DNA from: Lachnospiraceae bacterium
Lineage (GTDB): Bacteria > Bacillota > Clostridia > Lachnospirales > Lachnospiraceae
Reading direction: 5' to 3'
DNA length: 8,451 nucleotides
NCBI GenBank assembly: GCA_004557975.1
Contig: SFEV01000085.1
Span: 1-8,451 of the forward strand
In this document: in pieces, positions 1-6,886 of the stretch
How positions within the stretch are numbered: the first letter of the stretch is position 1
Layout: each line of letters begins with the position of its first letter
Program-made: the position numbers and the translations under genes
Notes under the pieces: generated by a model
Databases searched by the model: none
What the model was told of the DNA's origin: nothing
What the model saw: the letters and a program-made list of their open reading frames with translations, nothing else

Positions 1-26
1 AATCCGTTTTTTCGGCAAAATGCCCA

Positions 27-56
27 TTGGAAATTTTTATGAAAATATGGTATAAT
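27..56 (+). promoter_or_regulatory. Promoter of the structured non-coding RNA
   Basis: A perfect -10 box TATAAT (51-56) is preceded by TGG, giving an extended -10. A weak -35 candidate TTGGAA (27-32) lies 18 bp upstream. Transcription would start at about 61-63, which is exactly where the closing helix of the downstream RNA begins. That agreement supports both calls. Confidence 0.7.
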
Positions 57-60
57 AAAA

Positions 61-291
61 GTGTGAGTAGGAATTTGCTGTGTAGACGATTATATACAGT
101 AGCCTTGTCGATATCTTATATACTTTGCCAAAAACAAAGTATAATTCAAGAAAATCCAAGGTAATCGCAATATCTAGAGTGCAGTGAATTTTTCATCAAT
201 GCCGTTTAGATGTTCACTACCCTCCCGTCGCGCGGCGGGATTCGAAGAAGTACTCACATATTCAAGAGAGCATTACGCTCTCTTATTTTTT
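61..291 (+). ncRNA. Structured non-coding RNA, possibly raiA-motif class
   Basis: No convincing ORF lies here, but the segment folds as a closed multi-branch RNA. The 5' end 61-69 pairs with 251-259 (GTGAGTA with TACTCAC, plus U-A and G-U pairs). Inside are four hairpins in series: 78-84 with 93-99 (one G-U), 119-127 with 135-143 (9 perfect bp), 183-188 plus 194-197 with 209-212 plus 213-218 (AGTGAA/TTCACT and CATC/GATG), and the GC-rich 224-229 with 234-239. An intrinsic terminator begins four bases after the closing helix, and a promoter points at its first base. Length (about 200 nt), closed architecture and a Firmicutes host fit the raiA-motif RNA class, an RNA of unknown mechanism reported to affect sporulation and aggregation in Clostridium. 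That class name is from memory and is uncertain. It is less like 6S RNA (a single rod), SRP RNA or a known riboswitch, because no downstream gene overlaps the terminator except a tiny ORF. Confidence 0.78.
264..291 (+). terminator. Intrinsic terminator of the non-coding RNA
   Basis: A perfect 8-bp stem AAGAGAGC/GCTCTCTT (264-271 with 277-284) with a five-base loop is followed by ATTTTTT (285-291). It ends the transcript started near 61. Confidence 0.88.
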
Positions 292-302
292 AGGAGAAAA
301 CC

Positions 303-371
303 ATGGAAGGATTTAAAATCAAAAGCAAGCAGCAATTCCTAGATGAAATAATTAAACTAACGCCTGCATAA
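303..371 (+). CDS. Very short ORF (22 aa), status uncertain
   Basis: ATG at 303 is preceded by AGGAG (292-296) at a 6-nt spacing and reads 22 codons to TAA. The peptide begins MEGFKIKSKQQF, is Lys-rich and slightly amphipathic, and has no signal or membrane segment. The ribosome binding site directly abuts the U-tract of the terminator at 264-291, so it would be translated only from read-through transcripts. It could be the stub of a gene once expressed downstream of the structured RNA, a genuine small protein, or chance. I do not recognise it. The good ribosome binding site is the only positive evidence. Confidence 0.25.
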   Translation: MEGFKIKSKQQFLDEIIKLTPA

Positions 372-398
372 ATCAAGGCATCTGAAATTTATCTCTCC

Positions 399-414
399 AA
401 AACCTTGCATTTTT
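399..414 (+). promoter_or_regulatory. Candidate operator, copy 1 (regulator promoter)
   Basis: The 16-mer AAAACCTTGCATTTTT is exactly the reverse complement of 2680-2695. This copy covers the likely -35 hexamer (405-410) of the regulator's own promoter, a position expected for repression. The site is asymmetric, as AraC-family half-sites usually are. The pairing with copy 2 is seen directly; the binding protein is inferred from the neighbouring AraC-HTH gene. Confidence 0.6.
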
Positions 415-433
415 AGCACTGACATGGTATACT
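405..433 (+). promoter_or_regulatory. Promoter of the hybrid AraC regulator
   Basis: A TATACT -10 (428-433) preceded by TGG (extended -10) lies 17 bp from a weak -35 TTGCAT (405-410) embedded in the 16-bp operator candidate. The transcript would start at about 440, next to the G-rich ribosome binding site (441-447). That rules out the GTG at 436 as start and supports ATG 454. Confidence 0.55.
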
Positions 434-453
434 GAGTGCAGGGGGGGATAGAA

Positions 454-2661
454 ATGGCACGCAAAAAGTACATCGGCATTATCATGGGGTGCATTTACAA
501 AAAGCTGTACAAGCGGCTGCTGTCCGGCATTCTGGAACAGGCGCGGCTGCTCGGTTACAGCACGATGATCTTCACGCTGAACGAGGAATGCTACAACGAA
601 AAGGTGAAATCCGGCGAGAAAAACCTGTTTCATGCGATCGGTTTTTCACAGCTTGACGGCATTGTTTATGCGCCGTATACCTTTGCTTCGGGCGATTTTC
701 ATCGGTATATCGACCGCTTTCTGGCTGAAAACTGCACGAAACCGGTTGTACGCATCGGGATTGAAGAGGACAAGGGCATTCCGGTCTGGTATGACGACAA
801 AAGCGAAATGGCAGAGATCACGCTGCATCTGATCTACGGCCACGGCTGCCGGAATCTGCTGTGCCTGACCGGTCCTGCGGGGAATGCCGTCGCACTGAGC
901 AGAGCCGCAGGGTTCACAGAGGCAATGCAGTCCGCGGGGCTGCCGGTCAGCGAGGATGCTGTCATATACGGCGATTTCTGGATTCATACCGCGCAGAAAC
1001 TGGCGGATGAATTTGCAGACGGTACAAGACCGATGCCCGAAGCCGTTGTCTGCGCGAATGACAATATGGCGATTGCACTTTGCGACGCACTGACAGCGCA
1101 TCACATTGCTGTGCCAGATGATATTCTTATCACGGGATATGACGGCTTTACCGAGGCGCGTCTGCACGTTCCGGCGATCACGACCTATCATCCCTCGCAG
1201 GAAATGCTTGGCAGGCGGGCAATGTGCAGGCTGTATGAAGCAATGACCGGAAATTCCATCGCACCCTGCAAAACAGAAAAAGGCATTTTCATGCGCCGCG
1301 AAAGCTGCGGCTGCAATTCGCAGAATGAAAATATCAGTTCGCAGGTTTACGATGAGATTATGGCAGAGGAGGACATTCTCGACTGCTCGGTTTCTGCTGC
1401 ATTTTACGAGGCGGAAACGCTGAACGCACTGATTCTCCGGATGTTTGAGATGCAGTATAAGTTCATGCATCCGAGCCGCTTTGATACAGAACGGCTGTAT
1501 CTCTGTCTCTGCGATGATTGGGATTCCAGGATGCAGACGGACGGCGGCAACGCATACCGCACCGCCGGCTACTCCGATACAATGTATCTGGTCGGCTCGG
1601 AGGGCAGCAAACTGACATTTCCGCAGGAGCAGATGCTCCCTGCGTCACTCGATAAAGAGAGCATCACCGCGGCATTTTTCCTGCCGGTTCATTTTCAGGA
1701 TCAGTGCTTCGGTTATATCGCGCTGGAGGTCAACGACTGCATTGATGATTTCAATATGGATTATATCCGCTTCTGCCGCGAAGTGAATAATGCGCTGAAA
1801 TTTTTGTATACGCAGAATGAACTGAAACGGCTTCTCTACCGCGAAAAGCTTACACAGTCCAGAGACGATCTGACCGGTCTGTACCTGTTCGCGAACTGCA
1901 AGGATATGTGGACGGAAATGCGGGATGCCGCCGGCGCAAATAAGGAACAAATATATCTGATTGCTGTTTTGGCAGGCGGACTGCGGCAGATCGAGAACGA
2001 AGCCAGTTCGGTCGAGAGTGACCGGTATCTTGCGGCATTTGCGGAGGTTCTTGCCAGATGCTGTAATGGCAAGGAAAAGGTTTTCAAAGTCGATCAGAAG
2101 AGCTTTGTCATCATCGGCAGTTGTCTCGAACCGGAGAAAAGAATGCAGGATTATCTGAAACAGATCATGGAAGCCGCATGGAACAAAAGCGTTGCAGAAG
2201 AAAAAAAGTACATGGTATATGCGAAAGCAGAGACAAAGGTTCTGCCTGACGGTGCCGCAGCTAGCGCTGATGCAGTTGAATCGGAAATACGGCAGATGCT
2301 CGAAAAAATCAATGAAAGTACGCAAAACCAGGTTTCGGAGTATCTGCATTACAGTGAACTGCTGGCGCTCCGCAGAGAGATTTTTCTGCACCCGGAAACG
2401 GACTGGAACGGTGATCTCTGCTGCAAACAGCTGAACATCAGCAAATCCTATTTTCATAAGATCTACACCAGAGTATTTGGTGTCACATTCATGCAGGATG
2501 TGCAGAAAAGCCGTCTGAACCGTGCAAAAAAGCTTCTGCTCACAACCGCTCTCCTTCTGCCTGATATTGCAGAACAATGCGGCTACGATTACTATAATTT
2601 CATGCGCGCCTTCAAAAAAGAGGAGGGCATGACCCCGACACAGTACCGCAAAACCAAGTAA
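454..2661 (+). CDS. Hybrid regulator: LacI-type binding domain, degenerate GGDEF, AraC HTH
   Basis: This 735-residue cytoplasmic transcription factor has no signal peptide or membrane segment. Residues 5-290 are a periplasmic-binding-protein-like (LacI/Peripla_BP_3) sensor: YIGIIMG start, CANDNMAIALCDAL at 200-213 and ITGYDG at 226-231, so it probably binds a sugar. There is no LacI HTH in front. Residues about 300-465 are a linker or GAF-like region that I cannot assign. Residues 468-620 resemble a GGDEF domain (RDDLTGLY at 470-477), but the catalytic motif is replaced by KVDQKSF (545-551), so cyclase activity is unlikely. Residues 635-733 are an AraC HTH pair, ending GMTPTQYRK. ATG 454 is preferred over the in-frame GTG 436 because the G-run 441-447 sits 6 nt before it. 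The gene stands alone, with its own promoter and operator candidate. It lies directly upstream of the secreted genes and probably controls them. No terminator is evident after it. Confidence 0.88.
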   Translation: MARKKYIGIIMGCIYKKLYKRLLSGILEQARLLGYSTMIFTLNEECYNEKVKSGEKNLFHAIGFSQLDGIVYAPYTFASGDFHRYIDRFLAENCTKPVVRIGIEEDKGIPVWYDDKSEMAEITLHLIYGHGCRNLLCLTGPAGNAVALSRAAGFTEAMQSAGLPVSEDAVIYGDFWIHTAQKLADEFADGTRPMPEAVVCANDNMAIALCDALTAHHIAVPDDILITGYDGFTEARLHVPAITTYHPSQEMLGRRAMCRLYEAMTGNSIAPCKTEKGIFMRRESCGCNSQNENISSQVYDEIMAEEDILDCSVSAAFYEAETLNALILRMFEMQYKFMHPSRFDTERLYLCLCDDWDSRMQTDGGNAYRTAGYSDTMYLVGSEGSKLTFPQEQMLPASLDKESITAAFFLPVHFQDQCFGYIALEVNDCIDDFNMDYIRFCREVNNALKFLYTQNELKRLLYREKLTQSRDDLTGLYLFANCKDMWTEMRDAAGANKEQIYLIAVLAGGLRQIENEASSVESDRYLAAFAEVLARCCNGKEKVFKVDQKSFVIIGSCLEPEKRMQDYLKQIMEAAWNKSVAEEKKYMVYAKAETKVLPDGAAASADAVESEIRQMLEKINESTQNQVSEYLHYSELLALRREIFLHPETDWNGDLCCKQLNISKSYFHKIYTRVFGVTFMQDVQKSRLNRAKKLLLTTALLLPDIAEQCGYDYYNFMRAFKKEEGMTPTQYRKTK

Positions 2662-2679
2662 CAATCCGTAACCTCTGAT

Positions 2680-2695
2680 AAAAATGCAAGGTTTT
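2680..2695 (-). promoter_or_regulatory. Candidate operator, copy 2 (secreted-gene promoter)
   Basis: AAAAATGCAAGGTTTT is the exact inverted copy of 399-414. It ends 15 bp before the -35 box of the promoter at 2711-2739, a classic activator position. With copy 1 it suggests one regulator represses itself and activates the downstream genes. Confidence 0.6.
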
Positions 2696-2710
2696 GAATA
2701 CGGAATGCTA

Positions 2711-2739
2711 TTGATGATTCTGCAATCATATGCTATATT
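2711..2739 (+). promoter_or_regulatory. Promoter of the secreted-protein genes
   Basis: TTGATG (2711-2716) and TATATT (2734-2739) are separated by 17 bp, and TGC precedes the -10 (extended form). The rest of the 2662-2867 gap holds the operator candidate, a small hairpin TGCATC/GATGCA (2758-2763 with 2774-2779) in the leader and the ribosome binding site GGGAGGA (2857-2863). I see no other gene there. Confidence 0.65.
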
Positions 2740-2867
2740 GATAGAAGAAAAAGAAAATGCATCAAAAAGAAAAGATGCAGAATGACAGACAAAAGCCGAC
2801 AGGATAAGCGGTTCCCCTTCCCGTTTTCACTGCCGGTAAAAAAAGAGGTTTTATCAGGGAGGATATC

Positions 2868-3320
2868 ATGAGAAACAAAAAAGCAATCTCGGCGCTGCTT
2901 TCGGCAGCACTGTGCCTGAACGGCATCAGAGCACCGTCTTTCCGGCAGGAAGTCTCCTTCACGGCATCTGCGAGCAGCATTTCTGATCTGCCGGCTGATT
3001 ATCAGTATGCGGCAGACTGGATCTGGACAAACCGCATCGAGCGGGAGCGGTCCACCGTCCGCCGCAATACGGTTTTTGACCAGATCGTCGCGGGAAAAGG
3101 CACGATCAATTATGTCGTGAAATGGCAGTCCTACCGGACAGTCACCTATGAGCAGCGGAAGCAGTTTGAAACAATGCTGTCAAACAGCATTAACGCATGG
3201 ACAGACTGGCTCAAAGGCTACGAAAACTGGCCGTATGACCACATTGATGTGAAAGTCACGGGCTGGGCGGTTATCGACAAAATGTGTGTAATGCATGCAG
3301 AAAATGAAAGAATGGACTAG
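2868..3320 (+). CDS. Exported protein of unknown function, probably C-terminally truncated
   Basis: The ORF encodes 150 residues. ATG 2868 follows GGGAGGA (2857-2863) by 4 nt. The N-terminus is a Sec signal peptide: basic MRNKK, a hydrophobic stretch at about 6-20, and likely processing near TASA (about residue 32-35). The mature part is Trp- and Tyr-rich (DWIWTNRIERERS, NAWTDWLKGYENWPYDHIDV). It reads like the start of a folded extracellular domain up to GWAVIDK at about residue 138. It then switches to a short, unrelated-looking tail (Met-Cys-Val-Met-His...) and stops. I infer that the original C-terminal part was lost at about 3280 when the present downstream gene was joined. The stop lies 12 nt before the next ATG, so the two genes should share a transcript. 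No family can be named from sequence alone. It has no dockerin repeat or zinc motif. Possible roles are a fragment of a secreted enzyme or a short secreted accessory protein. Confidence 0.6.
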   Translation: MRNKKAISALLSAALCLNGIRAPSFRQEVSFTASASSISDLPADYQYAADWIWTNRIERERSTVRRNTVFDQIVAGKGTINYVVKWQSYRTVTYEQRKQFETMLSNSINAWTDWLKGYENWPYDHIDVKVTGWAVIDKMCVMHAENERMD

Positions 3321-3332
3321 GAGTTGAAATGT

Positions 3333-4934
3333 ATGAAAGGAAAACTTTGGAATTGGGTGTTGTCGGGATTGACGGCGGCTTTGGTTGGCGTGTCTGTATT
3401 GCCGCTGCAGGCGGTGGCAGAATGGCAGCATATCGGCTGTATGGGCGATTTGAATGCGGACGGCGTTTTGACAAGGGAGGATCTTGTGCTGATGCGGAAT
3501 CATCTGCTTGGAATATCCGGATTGACGCAGGAAAATGCGTATTATGTGGCAGACCGGTATATCGGGGTTGGAGGTTCCGATGGCTTTCAGGTCGATGGCG
3601 GTTACCTGACGACGGGGGATGTCAATCAGGATGGTGTAGTAGATGTCTTCGATTTGGTGACTATGAGACGCAACCTCATAGTGGGGGATGAGTCCTGGGT
3701 TTGGCAGTGGAATGACGAAACGGCTGATTTTATTGATGCACCGATTAATGATGTGAAGAAGTATCTGCCCTCACAGGGGGAGGCGAATCTGGTGATTTTC
3801 TATGTGGACTTCCCGGATTGCCAATATGAATTTACACCGACGGCAGAACAAATTGAAGAGATTGCATTCGGTGCGGAGGATACAACGGATACGAACTATC
3901 CTTTTGACAGCATGTCGGCGTTTTATGGCAGATCTTCTAAGGGGGCGATGCAGCTGCAGGGACGTGCGTTCCGTTACACGGCACAGAATCCTGTGGCGGC
4001 ATACGACGACGTCAGCGGCAGAATAAGTCTGGCAAAGGAGATCTATCAGGCGTTGGATGAAGAGGTAGACTTCTCTGCATTTGATGGAAACAAGGACGGA
4101 TTCATTGATACGACGCTGGTTTCTGTACCGAAAGCGGCTGGTGATGATAACTGGTGGCCCTGTGCGGGACCGGTGGATGACTACAACTTTTCTGTGGATG
4201 GGATGCTGATTGGACATCTAATCACAAGTAATGCACAGATTGGCGGACCGACGGATTATTACAATTTTAACAGTACAGTGCTGCATGAGATGGGGCATTG
4301 TATGGGTCTGCCGGATTTGTATTTGTATCATGGCACGGACACAGAAGGTATGCATGGTACAGCTGGCAGCGAGATGATGGATGTGGATGCGACCACGGAT
4401 ATGAGCTGTGTTTCCAAGCTGCAGCTGGGCTGGTACCGTGAAAATCAGATTCAGGTCTATGATGCAGCAACGGGGACGCAGTCGTTTACACTGGCAAATG
4501 CACAGACGGATGCTGGTAATGTCGTACTGATTCCGTGTGGTGATCTGGATGCCCGGTATCACAGTGAATACATGCTGATTGAATACACGACGGAGGATGG
4601 AAACAATAGTCAGCCGGGCTGGTGGCAGATGATGGCAAGCGGCATTCGTGTGTATCATGTGGATGCGACATTGCATGATAACGGTTGGTGGGTTGCTTAC
4701 AAGTACGCCAGCGGTTCAGAGTTTACAAACAATGATGCCGGAAGACGGTTGCTTCGTATCATTGATGACCGTGAGGTGGATAATATGTACCGCACGGGCG
4801 ATGTGGTCGATGGTTCGATTGCGGGCTTCCATTGGTATGATGAGAACGGCAATCAGACGGTGGAAACCGGATTGCAAATTGAAATCGGCGAACTTGTGGA
4901 TGATCAGTACACGATTACGATTTCGCAGAAATAA
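3333..4934 (+). CDS. Secreted M6-type metalloprotease with N-terminal dockerin
   Basis: The 533-residue protein has a Sec signal peptide (basic MKGK, hydrophobic core 8-25, cleavage after AVA at 27-29). Residues 36-118 form a dockerin with two calcium loops, DLNADGVLTRED (39-50) and DVNQDGVVDVFD (96-107), each followed by an LxxMRxxL-type helix. It should dock the enzyme on a cohesin of a cellulosome or cell-surface scaffold. The rest is a zincin of the M6 (immune inhibitor A-like) type. It has a calcium-type loop DGNKDGFID (251-259), the zinc motif HEMGHCMGLPD (H318, E319, H322, D328) and a likely Met-turn near M349 followed by SKLQLGW. It probably cleaves proteins outside the cell. ATG 3333 is chosen because AGGAG (3319-3323) lies 9 nt upstream; the in-frame TTG 3324 would leave no spacing. 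It is last in the transcript from 2711, and a strong terminator follows the stop by 5 nt. The substrate is unknown. Confidence 0.88.
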   Translation: MKGKLWNWVLSGLTAALVGVSVLPLQAVAEWQHIGCMGDLNADGVLTREDLVLMRNHLLGISGLTQENAYYVADRYIGVGGSDGFQVDGGYLTTGDVNQDGVVDVFDLVTMRRNLIVGDESWVWQWNDETADFIDAPINDVKKYLPSQGEANLVIFYVDFPDCQYEFTPTAEQIEEIAFGAEDTTDTNYPFDSMSAFYGRSSKGAMQLQGRAFRYTAQNPVAAYDDVSGRISLAKEIYQALDEEVDFSAFDGNKDGFIDTTLVSVPKAAGDDNWWPCAGPVDDYNFSVDGMLIGHLITSNAQIGGPTDYYNFNSTVLHEMGHCMGLPDLYLYHGTDTEGMHGTAGSEMMDVDATTDMSCVSKLQLGWYRENQIQVYDAATGTQSFTLANAQTDAGNVVLIPCGDLDARYHSEYMLIEYTTEDGNNSQPGWWQMMASGIRVYHVDATLHDNGWWVAYKYASGSEFTNNDAGRRLLRIIDDREVDNMYRTGDVVDGSIAGFHWYDENGNQTVETGLQIEIGELVDDQYTITISQK

Positions 4935-4939
4935 AAAGG

Positions 4940-4965
4940 AAGGAGAACCGTACGGTTCTCCTTTT
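4940..4965 (+). terminator. Terminator after the dockerin protease
   Basis: A perfect palindrome AAGGAGAACCGT/ACGGTTCTCCTT (4940-4963) ends in TTTT and starts 5 nt after the stop codon. Its symmetry lets it also work against transcription coming from the IS side. Confidence 0.88.
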
Positions 4966-5026
4966 CAGCTTGTCAATAAACCCACCCTAAACGAATCCCC
5001 CCAATAAGCAAGCCCTCCCTCAGAGT

Positions 5027-5059
5027 TGAACCGACCCATTTTGTGCGTACAGCACAAAA
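5027..5059. repeat. Probable IS3-type element end with hairpin
   Basis: TGAACCGACCCA (5027-5038), read inward, is a plausible outer inverted-repeat end of the IS3-family remnant to its right. It is followed by a perfect hairpin TTTTGTGC/GCACAAAA (5039-5046 with 5052-5059). The matching other end is absent from the window, so the boundary is inferred. The interval 4966-5079 contains no gene. Confidence 0.4.
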
Positions 5060-5079
5060 AGCCCCTATGGCAAATAAAA

Positions 5080-5322
5080 TTAAGCAACAAACTGGCTTCG
5101 CAATTCAAGCGGAGTCAGTTTTGTCTTTAACTGAACACGCTGATGATTGTAAAAATAAATGAAATCATCAATCAGTTGTTTCGCTTCAGCGAACGTCTTG
5201 ATCTTAGTCCTGTGAATACACTCTGTTTTGAGAATAGAAAAGAAATTTTCAGCTAAAGCATTATCATATGGGTTCCCCCGTCTTGACATTGACGGTATGC
5301 GACATACAATCGACGCCTTGCG
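5080..5322 (-). pseudogene. IS3-family transposase (OrfB) remnant, 3' end only
   Basis: About 80 C-terminal codons of an IS3-family DDE transposase remain. The block PSMSRRGNPYDNALAENFF carries the last catalytic Glu of the DDE triad, followed by SILKTEC and the typical FIYFYNHQRVQ and LTPLELRSQ end. The full protein is usually about 270-300 residues, so both catalytic Asp residues and OrfA are missing. The reading frame continues a few codons into the adjacent IS66 end, where an ATG (5337-5335) overlaps the tnpC stop. The ORF therefore looks complete, but its first five codons are IS66 sequence. It is a non-functional scar cut by the IS66 element. Confidence 0.85.
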
Positions 5323-5333
5323 GTAAAGAACTA

Positions 5334-6824
5334 TCATGTATTAAGTGGTAAAATGATCGTCCCGACAGGCTGCGAGAACAGTTCCGTCAGATACTGCTCT
5401 GTATTCACACCGTTTGCCTGAGCTGTGGCAGCGATCGAATACAGCACTGCGCTTGCTTTTGCGCCGTTCGCTGTATTGCTGAAAAGCCAGTTCTTGCGAC
5501 CGATCGCAAACGGTCGGATCGCGTTCTCTGCCCGGTTGTTGTCCGGCGGCACATTGCCGTTTTGCAGAAAAGTGTAGAAGAACGGCTTTTCATGCAGCGC
5601 ATACCGCACTGCTTTCGCAAGCGCACTCTTTCCGCTGACCTGTATCGTTTCAAGCCGCGCAAAAAGCTCGTCCAGCAAAGGCTTGATCTTTACCAGACGC
5701 TCTTTGTATCGTTCATCTGCGGTCATATTAACCAGCAGACCTTCCTCATGATATATTCTGTCAAAGTATCTGACCGCTTCCGCTGCAACCGATGAGGGAT
5801 GCGTTTTCTTTTCCTTCGGCAGCGCATTGACAAAATATCTCCGACAGTGGATCAGGCATCCGCAGTGTTTTACGCCCTTCACCTTATGATACCCACTGTA
5901 TCCATCCCGTACCAGATAGCCGGTGAATCCTTGCAGAAATGCCTGCACATTCTCGCCCTTTCTGGTCGGCTGGTAATCGAAAATGACGATGCTGCGGTCA
6001 TTCATTTTGCCGTTGCAATACACCCACATCTTTGATTCGGTCGTTGCTTTCCTGCCTTCCTCATGCAGAACCTGAACCGGCGTTTCATCAGCATGGATCA
6101 CAGAACTGGTCAGCAGCAGATCATGCATTTTCTCTACGACCGGCAGGCACCATTTCTCCGCTGCGGTCAGAATCCAGTTTGACATGGTTGCTTTCAGCAG
6201 CGGTACCGCCTTTGCATATTTTTCATAGACGATGTGCGCCAGCAGTTCAGGCGAGCAGAAGCTGCCCGGAATCATCGGCTTCGGATAGTATGCCCGACGG
6301 ATATTGCAGCTTTCAATGTGATCAGTTTCGTTGTCATAATCTTCCGGATACTCACCGCACTCCGGACATTTATAGGTATATACGATATGACGGCGGATAT
6401 GGTATTTTGCAGGGGTAAAGACCAGTTCATCATAAGCCTTTTCCTTGCCGATCTCCTTCATCTCTGCACCGCAGTTTTCGCAGATCGGGTGTTCCTCTTT
6501 GTGCTCGATCTCCTCGACAGGCAGTTTACTCATCCAGTCATCGTGTGTACGCTTTTTCTTGCGCTTATGCTCCGGAACAGTTATGGTTTCTTCGGCGGTT
6601 TTTGCAGACTGTCCCTGTTCTTCCTGAAACAGCGTAAGCTGCTGACCGTTATCCATGATAACAGAGGATTGCTCTGTTTTGCGTCCGAAAACCTGTTTTT
6701 TCAGCCATGCTAACTGTTCCCGAATCAATGCAAGTTCTTCTTCCAGGACTGCAACACGCGAACGGAGCGCAGCATTTTCCTGCGCCAATGACAGTTCATT
6801 TCGTACTGCATTCTGCTCAGACAT
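5334..6824 (-). CDS. tnpC: IS66 transposase TnpC, probably carrying a small internal deletion
   Basis: This 496-residue DDE transposase cuts and joins DNA at the element ends. In order it has an N-terminal coiled coil (about 8-45, leucine-rich), a basic segment (87-92), a zinc-finger pair CENC (115-118) and CPEC (153-156), and the catalytic core. The likely triad is D246 (HADETP), D307 (RDGYSGY) and E433 (NNRAENAIRP), followed by the IS66 C-terminal segment (NGVNTEQYLTELF). ATG 6824 follows GGAGGAG by about 6 nt. The protein is slightly short for the family. Around residues 206-212 the chain runs KAVPLLKATMSNW, where relatives usually have a longer PLYRQE...SRATMANW stretch, so about 16-20 residues seem to be missing in frame. 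Activity is therefore doubtful. Its TGA overlaps the ATG of the IS3 remnant frame. Confidence 0.93.
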   Translation of the reverse strand: MSEQNAVRNELSLAQENAALRSRVAVLEEELALIREQLAWLKKQVFGRKTEQSSVIMDNGQQLTLFQEEQGQSAKTAEETITVPEHKRKKKRTHDDWMSKLPVEEIEHKEEHPICENCGAEMKEIGKEKAYDELVFTPAKYHIRRHIVYTYKCPECGEYPEDYDNETDHIESCNIRRAYYPKPMIPGSFCSPELLAHIVYEKYAKAVPLLKATMSNWILTAAEKWCLPVVEKMHDLLLTSSVIHADETPVQVLHEEGRKATTESKMWVYCNGKMNDRSIVIFDYQPTRKGENVQAFLQGFTGYLVRDGYSGYHKVKGVKHCGCLIHCRRYFVNALPKEKKTHPSSVAAEAVRYFDRIYHEEGLLVNMTADERYKERLVKIKPLLDELFARLETIQVSGKSALAKAVRYALHEKPFFYTFLQNGNVPPDNNRAENAIRPFAIGRKNWLFSNTANGAKASAVLYSIAATAQANGVNTEQYLTELFSQPVGTIILPLNT

Positions 6825-6857
6825 ACCGCACTCCTCCGTTCGTTATTTCCTGCTTAT

Positions 6858-6886
6858 ATTATACCATTAAACACGCAAAAAAGCAA
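6858..6886 (-). promoter_or_regulatory. Internal promoter for tnpC
   Basis: On the - strand an extended -10 TGGTATAAT (hexamer 6863-6858) lies 17 bp from TTGCTT (6886-6881). The -35 is buried inside the stem of the terminator at 6879-6913. It lies 34 nt before the tnpC start and would supply tnpC with its own message. Confidence 0.6.

Noticed and set aside
436..453. Upstream GTG start for the hybrid regulator
   Set aside because: It lies within a few bases of the predicted transcription start and has no ribosome binding site; the G-run at 441-447 serves ATG 454.
646..1470. - strand ORF (274 codons) opposite the sensor domain
   Set aside because: It is the shadow of a clear LacI-type domain; its composition is not protein-like.
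1645..2664. Long - strand ORF (339 codons) opposite the regulator
   Set aside because: It is the antisense shadow of the AraC/GGDEF region, with no start signal, a Cys/Phe-rich composition and no domain.
3324..3332. TTG start for the dockerin protease
   Set aside because: AGGAG ends at 3323, leaving no spacing; ATG 3333 has proper spacing and begins a normal signal peptide.
5039..5059. Hairpin as a rho-independent terminator for the IS genes
   Set aside because: The U-rich side is on the 5' arm for - strand transcripts and no U-tract follows; it fits better as part of the IS3 end.
6032..6713. + strand ORFs opposite tnpC
   Set aside because: They are shadows of an unmistakable IS66 transposase.
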